This document shows, in pieces, positions 1-12,662 of a DNA stretch of 39,602 nt; position 1 is the first letter of the stretch; the number at the start of each line of letters is the position of its first letter. Where the stretch lies: contig NW_003149765.1 in assembly GCF_000003605.2 (NCBI RefSeq), forward strand, positions 1,119,851 to 1,159,452, given 5' to 3'. The notes under the pieces were generated by a model. The model was given only the letters and a program-made list of their open reading frames with translations. It had not been told where the DNA came from and searched no databases. A program made the position numbers and the translations under genes. The stretch comes from Saccoglossus kowalevskii. Taxonomy: Eukaryota > Hemichordata > Enteropneusta > Harrimaniidae.

Positions 1-1893
1 AACTTAGAAACGGAGAGAGTTAGACTATCACTAATGGAAGAAACGTTCGTTGAAGTTATTTCATTACTAAGGGAACTTAGAGCATTGGTAAGTCTTGTGA
101 GATCAGTATATTTGGCACACTTTACCCATAATGCCTCAGTTCTCAAATGACACAACCCATATACCAAGTGACAAATCATAAGCCCAAATGACCCACACCC
201 ACCATATCCCAAGTGACAAATCATATAGCCCAAATGACCCACACCCACCATATCCCAAGTGACAAATCATATAGCCCAAATGACCCGCACGCACCATATC
301 CCAAGTGATAAATCATAATAGTCCAAATGACAACACCATATCCAGCGTGATACAAACATAACCCAAATGACACCCAACAAAGTCCAAGTAACAACCAACA
401 TAGTTAAAGTGATGCCCAACATATCCCAAGTGACAATTACATAGTCCGAGTGACACTCTCACTCACTCCATGGAACTATAAACCCCAGGAAGAACAACAA
501 AACTATTAAAGAGGATTAAAAAAACCTTTATCTTACAGTGCTTTCGCTTTTGTTTCCACAACATTAGTCATACTCCATGTTAGTTGCCGCCTATACGCCC
601 GTATCAACCGTTTTGCTGGAAACGGAAAACTTGAAAAATTTCATATCTGCGCAGTAAAATATTTTGTTCACCACGCATGCGCAAACAAGTCGGTCTGCAG
701 GGTGACCTTCAGTGTACCGGAAATCATGCAACGGGTCGGAGTTTTAGCAAGTTTTCATAATTTTCAATGTCGTTTTTAGATTACTTCTTGTTTTTTTCAA
801 CCCTCGAAGAAATAAGGTTGCGAAAGTTTGCGAAACATGGGGTTTGGTATGCTGTTTGTTGTCGAGATATCCCGACTTATTCTGTGTTTCCCTTCGATCG
901 CCAGAAGTGGCAATGTGTTTTTTTTCCCGTTGAATGTCGCTCATTTATCAGTGTTTTTGTCTTGGCGCCATTGATTTTTTATGCTATAACCGAAACAACT
1001 TGATCACGTGATCTCCCGAAGTCGCCCGATTGACTCCGAAAATGACCGATAGTCGGAGATAACCGTTCATTTGCGTAAATCGGCTTATTTTTTAATGCGA
1101 CGAAATAAACAGTCAAAATAAACATTCAACATTGCGGCAACTATCATAGTTCAAAGGAAACGAAGTGGTTGTTCTTCCTGGGGTTTATAGTTCCATGCTC
1201 ACTCTAACAGTAACACAAAACAAAGCTAAAAAGACACCTACATAGGCAGGAGAAAACCAGATAAAATCCCATGGACAATTTGAAACAGTTAGGTACCATC
1301 AAGAACATGGAAATCACTGAAACATACATACTGTTGTTATAAAAATATTATTATTCTTCACAGAGGATATCCCGGCGTTCTCTTGGCAAAACTCTAATGG
1401 ATACAATAGAGATATGTCACTATGGAAACCGTCCAATTGAACCAGGTAAGCTCAATTCACCTCATTTTGGATGGTTTTCCCAAGATTTATATTACCATGC
1501 CAGGAAAATTCAAGAAAGTTTTCTTATTAAATTGGAATCGCTATCAGATCACTCTTGTATAATTTTTTAGTTGACCAACAAATTCATCACTCTATTTTAA
1601 GCTTATAAGAATTAAGAAATATGACCAACAAATTTTCTTCAGGTCTGACAAGTTCCCTCTTTTCATCACAAATTACCGGTATGCATCTTTACTAACTTCT
1701 GTTTTCTATTTCAGAACGTGATGTTCGAAATTTCATCAACTGTTTCCACAAGCAGTTGATACATTGCGACTTGCTACAAGAAGCGTTTGCCGCCAGACAG
1801 ATGATGTATAACTCTCGCATGGAGCCTTGTAAGGAAACACCAGATGAACAACCCCCTCCTCAGAGCAGCTTCGATAAAGAAACAGTGTGCTAA
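1..1893 (+). CDS. Unrecognised protein, C-terminal 115 residues (gene truncated by window start)
   Basis: Three exons join in one frame: 1-87, 1364-1445 and 1715-1893. Donors are GTAAGT and GTAAGC, acceptors end TTCACAG and TTTCAG, and the phases (0, then 1) match exactly. The stop is TAA at 1891-1893. The visible protein starts in a probably helical stretch (ERVRLSLMEETFVEVISLL), continues through SRRSLGKTLMDTIEICHYG and ERDVRNFINCFHKQLIHCDL, and ends in a polar Pro/Gln-rich tail finishing KETVC. No signal peptide, membrane segment or named motif is visible in this part. I do not recognise the family. Candidate poly(A) signals AATAAA lie at 2258-2263 and near 2336. Intron 1 holds a minisatellite and a 729-bp inverted-repeat element. 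The gene is tail to tail with LIN37. The splice model is firm; function is unknown. Confidence 0.7.
134..460. repeat. Dimeric minisatellite built on a YCCAARTGAC core
   Basis: The sequence repeats a two-part unit of about 46 bp. One half starts CCCAAATGACCCACACC (25 bp) and the other CCCAAGTGACAAATCATA (21 bp). The units are regular up to about 320. They then decay into diverged single halves that keep the CCAARTGAC core to about 455. The array lies in intron 1 of the truncated gene at the window start. Confidence 0.8.
469..1197. mobile_element. Non-autonomous DNA transposon (MITE-like), 30-bp perfect inverted termini
   Basis: Positions 469-498 (starting CATGGAACTATAAACCCC) are repeated as an exact reverse complement at 1168-1197. 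Both ends are flanked by CTCACTC (462-468 and 1198-1204), a likely 7-bp target-site duplication, although the left copy sits in a CTCACT-rich stretch. Beyond the 30 bp the arms stay weakly related (TAGTTGCCGC near 580 and in reverse near 1135). The interior has no convincing transposase frame. The superfamily cannot be fixed from the ends. Confidence 0.75.
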
Positions 1894-4800
1894 AAATAAC
1901 TTCCTGCACATCCACACCAACATAAATAAGGAAGTGGTGTACTAAAGATAAACTCTTACTTTCTATGTATTTGGGGGGAGGGGGGGGGTATCAAGGCATT
2001 TTCACCGCCTTACAACAGCAACTGGTGAAAACAACAGTTCATTGGGCTAGTTGTTGAGACTCTCCTGAACAGTGTAACAAGACTAATCCTACATGTGCAA
2101 CATATATAAATTTTGTTGCTCAGGATTACGTCAAAGTTGATTTTTTTCTGTTTTCACTGGCTCCTCAACCGACATTCAGTAACAGCTTGCGAGTAGACCA
2201 TAAACTTACATTGTCCAAGCAACATATAACAGTCTGTGATGTAGATCAGACGCCAGAAATAAAACATGTCCCTATAGGAAATTACCTCCTTGACCTATGA
2301 CCTTTTGAGAGCCAGACTCTTGTCACCATTCATAAAATAAAACCTACATATTTTTTTTTTTCATATTTTCTCCAAAAACTTTTGGATCAAGATCTGTAGC
2401 AAATAAGGTCTATTTTTTCCTAAATTATTAAAAAAATTCTAGAAAATTACATAAAAATATGCTAAATTTTGGCGGTTAAAAAAATAATGGCACTCGGAGG
2501 GTATAGACATTGATGTGCCCTGTATCAAAAATACATGCAGACTGTCGAGTTGAAAGAAATGGTCATGGATAAAGACAGTAGAGGCAAAAAGTTAAACTAT
2601 GAACAGTTGAAGTTTAAATAATACTTCAGAGACTCGCTGTAATAAAGTGAAAATGTTTTGTATTCAACTTTTCAATTTTGATTTAACTTTAAAGTTTTTA
2701 AACCTTTCAACAGTGCACAACTACAGCAATAATATTATTAGATAGTTTTTTTGAAATATCAACAAATTTTATATTATACCCGTTTGACAAGATGCTTTTT
2801 AAAAATTTCATCTAAAACATTATTAATGGCATTATACAGTGTATTTTTTCTCATTTAAAAAATTTGAGAATGGGAATTGACAGATATACTATGCAGTAAT
2901 TCTTATAAACTCACAGTATTCAGAAAATTGAAAACAAATAAATCTTCCACAAAATAAATCAACAGTACTACAATCAGATCTATAAGGGAACGGGCTGGGG
3001 TTGGGGCCATTTTCCAAATATCAACACTTTATCAAAAGACTTTCACAAAGCAATAACCACTAGCGTTATATTTTGATACAATAAAAATATGTATTTTGAA
3101 CAGAATTTAAATTTAATATGAAAAAAAATCCAGACAAAGGTATTTGTATTGGTACACAAAAGCTCGAATGAATAATTAATCCAACAATTTCAAACTGTGA
3201 TATATTTTAAGAAATATAAAATTTTTATACTTTTTATACACTTATATAAAAGTTACATACTCCTATCAATGTAAAAGTATTAAATCAATGTATGGCTTTG
3301 TGAGTTTTAAAAGCATCACTACAATTTTATAGTCTCAAACAAAATCTCAATTTTACTGTCACTTCAGTTTAAATGATTTAACTTTTTTTTTACTTTAGAA
3401 ATGCTGAGGTTTATAGTTATTTGGAAAAGGTCAACTAAAACAACTTAATTTGGTGTTATTTCTGTTAAAGTCTTAACTTGTTTTAGTACAAGCGCTGCTC
3501 TCTAGTTACCGGTACATGATGTTGGGCGAGGTGCTCATTCCTAGGGTACTTATTAAGGTGTGACAAAGGATGCATGTCATAGAGAGATAAAAGTATCTTA
3601 AAATTGCATTTCCACTTTGTAATTATGTGAAATATCAAGCTAAAAACATGTATTGTGTTCAAATTATGATTTTTATCAACAAAAATATGATGCAATTTTC
3701 ATAACCATGTATGGTGCGAAGAACAACTTATGTGATGTGAAGAACAACTGATGTGATGTGAAGAACAACTGATGTGATGTGAAGAACAACTTATGTGATG
3801 TGAAGAACAACTTATTTAATGCAAACTAGCATACTTTTCAATGTGTAGAATTTGTATTTTCAAATTTATATTGAACTTATTCTGCCTGATGGATACACAG
3901 ACCATAAGGAATGACCATCTCAAAACATAAAAAAAATGATTTGAGGAAAGAGAACCGATTATCATTTACCGGTACATCAGAAGCGCCACCACATTCAAGA
4001 TGGCTAGAACATCCAGTCTACAATCCATGAATACCTAAGGACTGTAAACATGATGATCCCTAACCATTTTACTTGCAGATTTGAATATTTCTAGAAATGC
4101 GATTCGTCACCACCTACTATGACATAATAGCAATTTAACATTGCTGAGGTGAGCAGCAACCATGCAAATGTGACAAGAGTATCAATGCGTTCACATTTCA
4201 GTGGGCGGGCAGATTAATTTTACTTTGCTACTACCACAGGGTTAGGTTATCACTAGCATCGGTGGGACAGGGTTAATCCCACTATGACGCAATAAACTTC
4301 CAGCCAAGTAAATTTCCAATTAGTAACTCAAATATTTATTGATGGTATATTGCTGTAAAACATGATTCTACCAGGCAGTTCTTGTCACAGAACAAAGTGC
4401 ATAATGCAGCTTCCTGAAGTAGCAGTGCTAATTTCATACAGAAGTCTAGTCATGAACAGTGTATAATTGTTCACAAACTTTTCAATTTGTGGCACGAAAT
4501 AGATAAACCATGATGGCAGCTTGCTCACACCACTCACACTAATGCACTCGCTTCTTTGCTACACCAATATCTGAACGTTAAATTTCATTTTAAGATTAAT
4601 GTGGCTAGCTAGCTAAGGAAATATTTGATAATTGACGTTTTGCTGCTATAGTGTTGAGCCCGGATCTGTCGGCCATTTTGAATTGAAAAAATTGGTGAAA
4701 CTACACGTAACCAAGGTTACCTCAATTTTTTTTTTCAAATAGCCATAAAGAATAACAAAAATTCAGCCTCAGTTGTTTTTTCTTGTTACCGCATACCTTT

Positions 4801-6507
4801 AAAGACAAGCACGTACTTGTTGTTCGTCCTAGTAGAGAAAGGTTTTTGCCTATAGGTTCTAATTCTGAGAGCACGATTTATGTGAATTTCTTTTGTTCAT
4901 GTGAAACAATTTTTATCTTTGCAATATTAAACTTTTACTGAAATCTTCGTATATTTAACCTGTAACAGATTTTATAATAGATTTATTTATTATTAGCAAG
5001 CTTCAGATATCTAGAATATCTTATACAGTTTTGTGAATTTCATTAATCATAGACCCTTAATGAACATATCGGTAATTAAGTGCATCAGCTGCGGTCAAAT
5101 CAATTCAAAGAATGTCTTGCATCAATATCAGTCCACAGGTTGTGAATTACACACGCTTATACAAATACCGGTACAATTCTTGATGCAACATCACAGGTAT
5201 TTTTTTATAATAGAATTTCCATTCAAAATACAAATGCATTTATATTATTGTACTACATTGGTTTAGTATATTAAATGTACATGGAGCTAAAAATACAAAA
5301 AAAGAACATTTTTGAACACGTGGCAATTTGCAACACAGAGGGATGACAAGGATCTTCACGTAAAAATTGCCTTGATGGCATCTCCATAGCGATGCACTTC
5401 ACTTAGATAATAAACAAGAAAACTTCTCAGTCTACAATGACAAGGGGACAGACTACAGTTTTTAAAAGCCAACATTTAGAAACAGATTTTTTGTTCATGC
5501 AAGACTATTGCGCTGGTAAATGCATTTTTCAAGGATGCTTTCTGGTACAAAAAGTTTGCTGACAGCTTTTTCATTCACCACAGTGCTTTAACTATGAAAC
5601 AGCTCTATGCAGTTGTTAATTCTATTGTTTTTATAGAAGTACAAGGGTGGTCTGAAAATACAGACAAATGAATGGACAATCCATGACACCAAGGGGGACT
5701 ATAAAAAAGATGCAAGGGGACTGTCATTATGACAATTATTGTTCATTTATCTTTTTTTATATTTTGTATTTTTCTTAGAGAACTGTAATTTTAAGGATAC
5801 TAAATAATAAAAATTAAAAAAATAAATAATTGTGAGCTAATGACTGCACTATTCATAATTAAAGACTTCATACATTTTCGAAGGGTTGAGTAGTAGAAAA
5901 TTATGATGTAGACTCGCACCATTATAGGAAATGACACATCAGTGAGAAGACAAGATGGAGATGTATTTTGCTCAGTGCCCCCAGTAAATTCATCTTAAAC
6001 TGCAAGGTTTGCTTGACAATACTGGATTTCAATTGATGACCCCCTGTGGAAGCAACCACATGGCCACCTTTTTTGCACTTGCAAGTGATTTAATATACAA
6101 CATTGGTAAATAGTGTATATGCTATGCATTCGCTGTACACATTTCCCATGTTACAAATTGGCACTAATGACACAAAAAATATTTTATTAAAAATAAAAAT
6201 TCAGAGAAAAAGATTGATAGTTACAGCTATTGTCGCTTTAATATACACAAAAGAACACTAGAGGGCAGTATTCATACCCAAGTTACAGTACTGGTATTTC
6301 AAAAGCACCAGACGGGCACATCGATAATAATAGACATACACATGACAGACAAATAATAAATCATTATTTTTAGATTTCTACATACCGCAATGAAACAGAT
6401 ATTTTTAATATACTGGTATTACTCATTTACAAAGTAATATAATATTCAATATAATTATGTACTTCAATGGCATTATTTACCAGTACAGTATTCTACCTCT
6501 ACAAAAT
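1894..6507. other. Intergenic region between convergent genes
   Basis: This AT-rich region lies between the stop of the first gene and the stop of LIN37. Apart from candidate poly(A) signals near 2258 and 2336 (plus strand) and TTTATT at 6183-6188 (AATAAA on the minus strand, possible LIN37 signal), and the 21-bp tandem array at 3718-3820, I see no exon with good splice sites, no RNA gene and no transposon ends. The short open frames here have no recognisable protein features. Confidence 0.5.
3718..3820. repeat. 21-bp tandem repeat, five copies
   Basis: Unit GAAGAACAACTKATGTGATG plus T is repeated about five times head to tail, with TT or TG as the main variation. The last copy decays into TTATTTAATG. 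There are no spacers, so it is a simple minisatellite and not a CRISPR-like array. Confidence 0.9.
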
Positions 6508-9500
6508 TCACTGTCTATCATACATATTCTTCAAGACACTGTAACTCTCAGAGTATCTTGCTTGGTTAGCTTGAGACGCATCTTTCCACCTGGTGAAACA
6601 AATACAAACACATTTACAGTGGAGTGAATTGGGATCTTAAACTTCTCAGGAAGGCAGTAAGAGGAGATCTTCCACAAAAATAGTAATAACATATTGGTTT
6701 GTAAAACTCCAATAAACATCACCAATACATAATACAATCTGTACATGTGTTTCATGCATTCTGACAATATATTTTTTCCCCAATGTTTTTCTTATCTTCT
6801 TTTCTGTAAATTACTAAATAATTTGATGTTTCGTTTTGTTTGTGAAGAATATGTTAAACTCAGTTAACAACCGTGAATCATACTACAGATAACCACAGTC
6901 AATCCATACCAGCTAGTTGTCTGCTAGTTGATTATGGTGAGTCCGGTACTAGTATTGGTAATTGCATTTTGTGAAGAGTGATAGCATTTTTAGCACATCT
7001 ATATATTTGCTTTCTCCAAAATTTGGTCCAAATTCTAATCACATTACAAAAAATACTATTCCAAATCGGGTCTAAGATATTCTGCCAATAAAAAGTGAAA
7101 TACAAGTACAATAGTACAAATCATATACTACTAATATTATGGGTAATCATTTTGTAGCAGAGTAATGTAAAGACAGAAGTTCATTCAAAAAAGAAACATG
7201 CAAAATAATGTTATAATGAAACGCAAACTTGATGGCATGAAAGCAAAAGGAAGCCATCTTATTATGATCTGATGTAGGTATAGTCTGGTTGATTTTACAG
7301 TCACTGATTTACAGTGAACATGCTTCATACTACACATGACCAACTAAATCGGTTCTGAAATGCAGGATCAGCTGGCCGATTCTAGAAATACACACCAGTA
7401 ATCAATTCCCCAAAGCATTTCACGCTGAGTGACCACTATGTATGATTTTTCAGAAATTCAACACCTCAAATTTATGCAAAATATTCTGTAACAGGGAGAA
7501 CACCCAAGAAAACCACATTCAAATTGATTGACAAGTCCAGTCAGATAGGAGCAGCCTGAAAGCGATTTGTAAAAAAAGTAGTTGGTCAGACATATTTTGA
7601 AGCGCATATAGCAGTGACTCTAAACAGATGATCATGATTTTAAAGCAGCTAAAGCCTCTACATCTACATTAGACTTGGGAGGAGGTTACTCACTTGTGAC
7701 GAATCGTTTTCCATCTGTCGAGGTGATTGCTGAGTAATGTCTCTACTGAAGGTGCTTGTACTCCATCCTGGAAGATAGTTAAAATAAACTCTGACTGACT
7801 GATGTGATGTTTTATGAACATAGCCCATACAACTACGGTACACAAACTTTGACTACTGTAAAATACTTTATTTTAGCTGGAATTAATTTTCGCTGCAAAG
7901 ACTTTTTGTGTGTTTTGTATGGAATTTATTTTCACCGATTTTTGACAAGTTGAATTCAGGGTTCTGCCCAGCTTGATTTGAGTGCCGGAATTTAATTGTT
8001 TTCTTTTCCGATAGAACGCTGGTAAATCACATTAATAGTGAGAAATTAGTATTCCTTGTATCGCTGACTGAATATAGCTTATGAATTTATTTTTATAAAC
8101 GAGTCATGAAGCCAAAAACATCAATCACGGTTACTACACTCGAGTGCAAGTGCAGATTAAACGAACGACAGCTTGACACATCGCTGCCGGTGAAGTGAGC
8201 AAGTTATTGTTCAACTCGGCAAATCCTACAAACAATTAAACTTGCAATGGTAATCCTTCCTTCGGTTTATTTATCATTGTCCTCCCTCCCCTTATCTTGA
8301 TGTACGACTTATTCCGATCTGGTTCGTTTGTTAAAACTAACAGAATGTCAATCGGAGGTTAAAACAAAAACACATTATTAGGCTGATGTCACACGTGTAC
8401 GTTGATTTTGAACAGCGGTATCTTCTTTCAAGTTTTGTTGTGTGTTAATTTTTTGCATTGTGTTGTGTGTTAAAAACAACAAGGACAATAGATTGATGGT
8501 CCAGTGGCCGACAACAATAGAATAGAATAGAATAGAATAGTGCTGGTCGCCAATTTTTTGTCCTGGTCGGAGATTCCGAGTGCCGGTCGCTAGAGACCGG
8601 CGCCGACCAGCGTGGGCAGATCCCTGGTAAAATACTTTATTTTAGCTGAAATTAATTTTTGCTGAAAAGACTTTTTAGGTGTTTTGTATGGAATTTATTT
8701 TCACCGATTTTTGACAAGTTGAATGTAAAATATAGGAAAAAAAAGTATATTCGCTGGATTTTATTTTTACTGAACCTTCAGCAAAAATAGCGAAAATTAA
8801 TTCCAAGCGAAAAGTATTTTATAGGAACTTTAAACTTTAACCACGACAACAAATGTCTAACTAATAACTCAAGCAATTCAATAGTAAAATCAACAAAAAT
8901 CTGATCAACATACGTACAGTATAGTATTGATGGGATTTGCAATAAAATCCAAAAGAAATTCTAAATTCGTCCCTTTGTTCCAGAATAAGGGCCAACACCA
9001 GGGTTCATACTTACCGAATTCATTTTAAATTCTTCGTCAGGTTGTGGTACTGGTGAAGGTACACGGATATCTTTATCTTCTACTGATTTATGTGGAGATG
9101 GTAAATGGTATACCGATTTGGCTTCATCATCACTCTGCTGAAATCAAACATTTATCACCTCATGAAGCTCAACAGGTAGTTATTTTATCACACGATACAC
9201 CAGTAATCTGGTGGGCACTGCAAAGGGGTGTGGGAGAGTGGGAGACCATGATATGAAATACCCCTATTCAAAAGTGAAGTAATTCATATGGTACCTATCA
9301 TAATATAATAGACTAAGCAAAAACAACTGTATAAATACACACTGTTTAAATAACCCACATTACTACTCCAGACCAATGGGCCACACTGAATCCATCATCT
9401 AAATGACATACAAAATTGCAACCAAAATATTTGTAATTTAAGTTGGAGTTCATTGTTTTACAGTAAAATTGCGTCCATTTACAGAAAAAAGTTTAAACAT

Positions 9501-12500
9501 AAACAATATGTAATATGAATATTCATTTATTTTTACTTACATCATCGGCTGGTAAATTATCCGGTGATGATTCCCCCTTGTGAGGTAGTCTGGTTTGTGG
9601 CTGATTGTGCATCCATTCTCGACATATAGGGTATAGTGATGTAGAGCTGTCAAACTGAGCTAAATCAACACTGCGGTCAAATAATTTCATTATGTAAGTA
9701 TCTAGGAATAAAAAAAGTACAGGAAATAAAAAGTGTTATTACCAGTAGGTTCTAAACTAAGCAATGTAGAAAAATTACTCATTACCTAAGTAGAGAGGAT
9801 GACAGCTGAAATGCATGCTAACAGCGTTCTCCCCAAGACTTTTAACCATGGTACCCGATAGTTTTAATACATGCTTCGTCAGTGAAATAGCAGGCTTGAA
9901 CTGTCATGTCAAGAGAACACTGTCATTTTTTTCTTTTGCAACAAAATCAATAGGTAACTTATAGTATTAATCTGATTGGACATTTAGCTCTGTCACACAC
10001 AAGCCATCATTACCATGTATAGCCTTGCACAAGATCAAATGTGATAAGGCTAATCTACGTTTGATGTGTTACACGTCTAGAGAAATTAGCGTTACTATGA
10101 GATTAATTCTCATACATGTATTTTTGAACACCAGCGTAAATGTATGTATGTATTTTTCAGAAATTAACACCTGAAATGCAAAAGAACAGGGAGAACACCA
10201 AAGATAATCACTAATGTATGACACTCAACTGACTATTGAGAATAAAACGCAAACTGAAAAGCAACTTTTTTTTTTTTTTTAAATATTTTTGTGCCAGGCG
10301 ACAGTTCTGGACATTGAATGTCACCGTTGTCTCTCCTGACTTTTTTTTGTATAAGTGCTGTGCTGACACATAAGCAACTTACGCTGTAATTGAGTAGTCT
10401 CAACGGCGGACTTGTCATAGTCCATTCCCAGACCATCTTTCTTTTTTCTCTTTCGTGGATTTTTGCCGGATTTTTTGCTCGGACTAGCACTATTAGATCC
10501 TGGTAAATCCCTGTATGTATCAAGAATAAGCAGATTTAGAAAGTAGAATGATTTGTAGTTACAATAAACTTCTTCCCAGGTGGGGGAACATAATGCTGAA
10601 CTGAACACTATTTCAATTTTAATGTATATCGATTGCCCTCTGCTACATTCACTGTGACGTAGGTCACAGGTCATTACCGCATTAGATTTTTATACATGAT
10701 GTATGGGTACGATAAAGCGCAATGATTCTGCACGACTAAATACTAGTACCCGGTATTGCGTTTGAAAGTCTTTCTAAAGAACACAAGACTCAGTGAAGTA
10801 AAATTATTTTTATTTTAACTGACTCGTGTGTTTATGCAATCTCAGTATGAGGTGTTGTAATTTTATATTTCACACAATGTTCATTTTTCGTTTACCGATC
10901 ACGCTTGTTCGTTGCTATCTTGGACAAATTGGCTACCCTGAGTGGCATATTATTTTAGTAGTGGTTGACACCATTACAAAAGCACAATAAAATATTATTA
11001 TTGAATGCAACAATAAACAAAGCTGAGTACAGTTGTATAATAAGCTCAGTTTTCTGTAACTCAAAATCTCATAATGCAGTTGTCATGGTTACTTACTTGC
11101 TGCCAGACTGCTCTGGGGAGCCTTTGGCACCTTCCTCTTCAGATATATTACCACTTGTATGTAAAGTGAAATACAAAACAATTAGAACTCCATATATAGG
11201 CAAGCTGCACATAGGGGGGTGGGAGGGTCGGGGTCAGTTCTGACATATTTTTTATTGCCCAAATGTTATTCTACCTGAGATAAATCAGTACCAGTATTTT
11301 CTTTATCAGCAGCACATGTTCTTACTTAAAGGGTGTATCTGTAGTCAAAATAAATCATTAAATATCTAGCATTGAAAACAATAGAATTTATCACTCAATA
11401 CAAAGCTATATCATCATTCAGCAACATTTTTTTAAATTTTGCCTTATATAGGGGTGAACTACGTCACCAGCACAGCATGTTCCAGGTTATTGATGTTACA
11501 TTCATACACTTTCCTCGTTAATTTGGACACAGCTATAGCGTATGTTAGAAATAGAGTCCAGTCACTGAAGGCAAATGTTTCAACAGCTTTTTTCGTTTCG
11601 TTTACATTTGTGGATGTTATCTCTCATTTAAATTATTAATAAAAACTGAGAAAAGATGTATAATAATAAGGTTATCACAAGAATACCGGTACTACTAAGT
11701 ATGCACTTAGGCAGTACAGGATAGCAACTTCTGCTACTAATCAATCGATATCATACATGCATTTTTTGTGGTATTTTTCATGATTACCTCTCATATTACA
11801 ATCCAATAATCAATATACAATGAATGCAATGTTTAATTTATGTGCAATTCTAATAGAGCAAATGCAGTATAGGGTGTTGTCACACGATTGATGTAACCAT
11901 GGGAGAGGTACACCCCACCCTCACGAATATAATTCCCACTTACATGTGGTCACCACTAACAAAGAAAACGATCTAATATTTCGAATATTGTGCAAGGATG
12001 TACATATAAAGTATGCATCATTGCAGTACGACTGACAAGTACTGACAAATACAAAGCCACATGAATTGACCATTTGCTCAATCAACGTCGTGATCATTTT
12101 ATTCCTATAAACAAAGCCTAGGACTAGAGGTTGAATATAGTATGAATAATAAACAGTGGGATTTATTCACAATGCATCGGCCACATTGGTGATATTATAT
12201 TCTATACAGGAAATTTGTATTTCACAATAAAAAATAGGAGGAAGACAGTCCAAGGACAATAATTATGACATACTGTAGTGTAAGACCAGGGGCATCAGAG
12301 TGTGCAAAATTTACATTCAGTCATCAGCTAAGTGTTAGAATAAGGCGAAAAAGGACTAAATGTATGTGTTGCCCTCTCTTAGACACTCTGGGCCAATACA
12401 TGTACCCGGTAAGTGAAACTTGCGGAGATACAGAGACAGATGTACAGATAACAACAAAGCAGATGACAAAGTAACACAATAATATTTAAAATCCATTCAA

Positions 12501-12662
12501 TATTTGAAAAATACATATTGATACATACACGTCATCTGCCTTGTCAACTAAAGTCTGCAGCACGCCTCCAAGCTTTATTCTTGCTTCTTGCACTTCAAAC
12601 CCATCAATTATTTTCTCTTGTTTCACTCGTACATGCGATGACACTCTTTTACTAGAACTCAT
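6508..12662 (-). CDS. LIN37: LIN37, subunit of the MuvB core / DREAM complex
   Basis: LIN37 belongs to the MuvB core (with LIN9, LIN52, LIN54 and RBBP4), which with E2F and p130-like proteins represses cell-cycle genes in quiescent cells. Exons on the minus strand: 12662-12529, 11153-11097, 10510-10383, 9701-9541, 9137-9015, 7767-7694 and 6589-6508. All junction phases close. The product is 252 aa; human LIN37 is about 246. The diagnostic block [16 protein letters not shown] (about 108-123) followed by LYPICREWM is nearly identical to the vertebrate protein. A basic KNPRKRKKK stretch precedes it (about 79-87). A linker with YHLPSPH and RVPSPVP follows. The C-terminus has [20 protein letters not shown] and ends KNMYDRQ, the family ending. 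The start is the first ATG giving the conserved N-terminal coil with [12 protein letters not shown]. Exon 5 has a tandem CAGCAG acceptor (one Gln optional). Exon 2 is the least conserved, but its phases fit uniquely. Confidence 0.93.
7854..7956. mobile_element. Palindromic MITE family, truncated copy 1
   Basis: This copy begins TACTGTAAAATACTTTATTT and runs to GACAAGTTGAAT, about the left half of the family unit seen complete at 8627-8824. It is cut off by the hAT-like element that starts at 7957. It lies in a LIN37 intron. Confidence 0.7.
7957..8626. mobile_element. hAT-like non-autonomous element with CAGGG ends
   Basis: The left end CAGGGTTCTGCCCAGC and the reverse complement of the right end, CAGGGATCTGCCCACG, form imperfect inverted termini of the CAGGG type usual for hAT elements. 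The right part has GGTCGC/GGCGCCGACC-type inner repeats and a TAGAA microsatellite (about 8517-8540). The 8 bp on either side do not match, so a normal hAT target duplication is not seen. No transposase frame is present. Confidence 0.6.
8627..8824. mobile_element. Palindromic MITE family, full copy 2
   Basis: The element runs from GTAAAATACTTTATTTTAGC to GCGAAAAGTATTTTATAG. Its halves are imperfect reverse complements (left GAAATTAATTTTTGCTG, right TAGCGAAAATTAATTCC), making a long foldback. It has no coding capacity. Related copies lie at 7854, 17943, 18618 and 35727. Confidence 0.75.

Noticed and set aside
3718-3820. CRISPR-like regular repeats
   Set aside because: The 21-bp units abut with no spacers in an animal intergenic region; it is a minisatellite.
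5367-5420. Candidate LIN37 terminal exon on the minus strand (EVHRYGDAIKAIFT then stop)
   Set aside because: It fits in phase but poorly in sequence. The exon at 6508-6589 gives the true family ending (WKDAS, RYSES, MYDRQ) with perfect phase and a CCAG acceptor.
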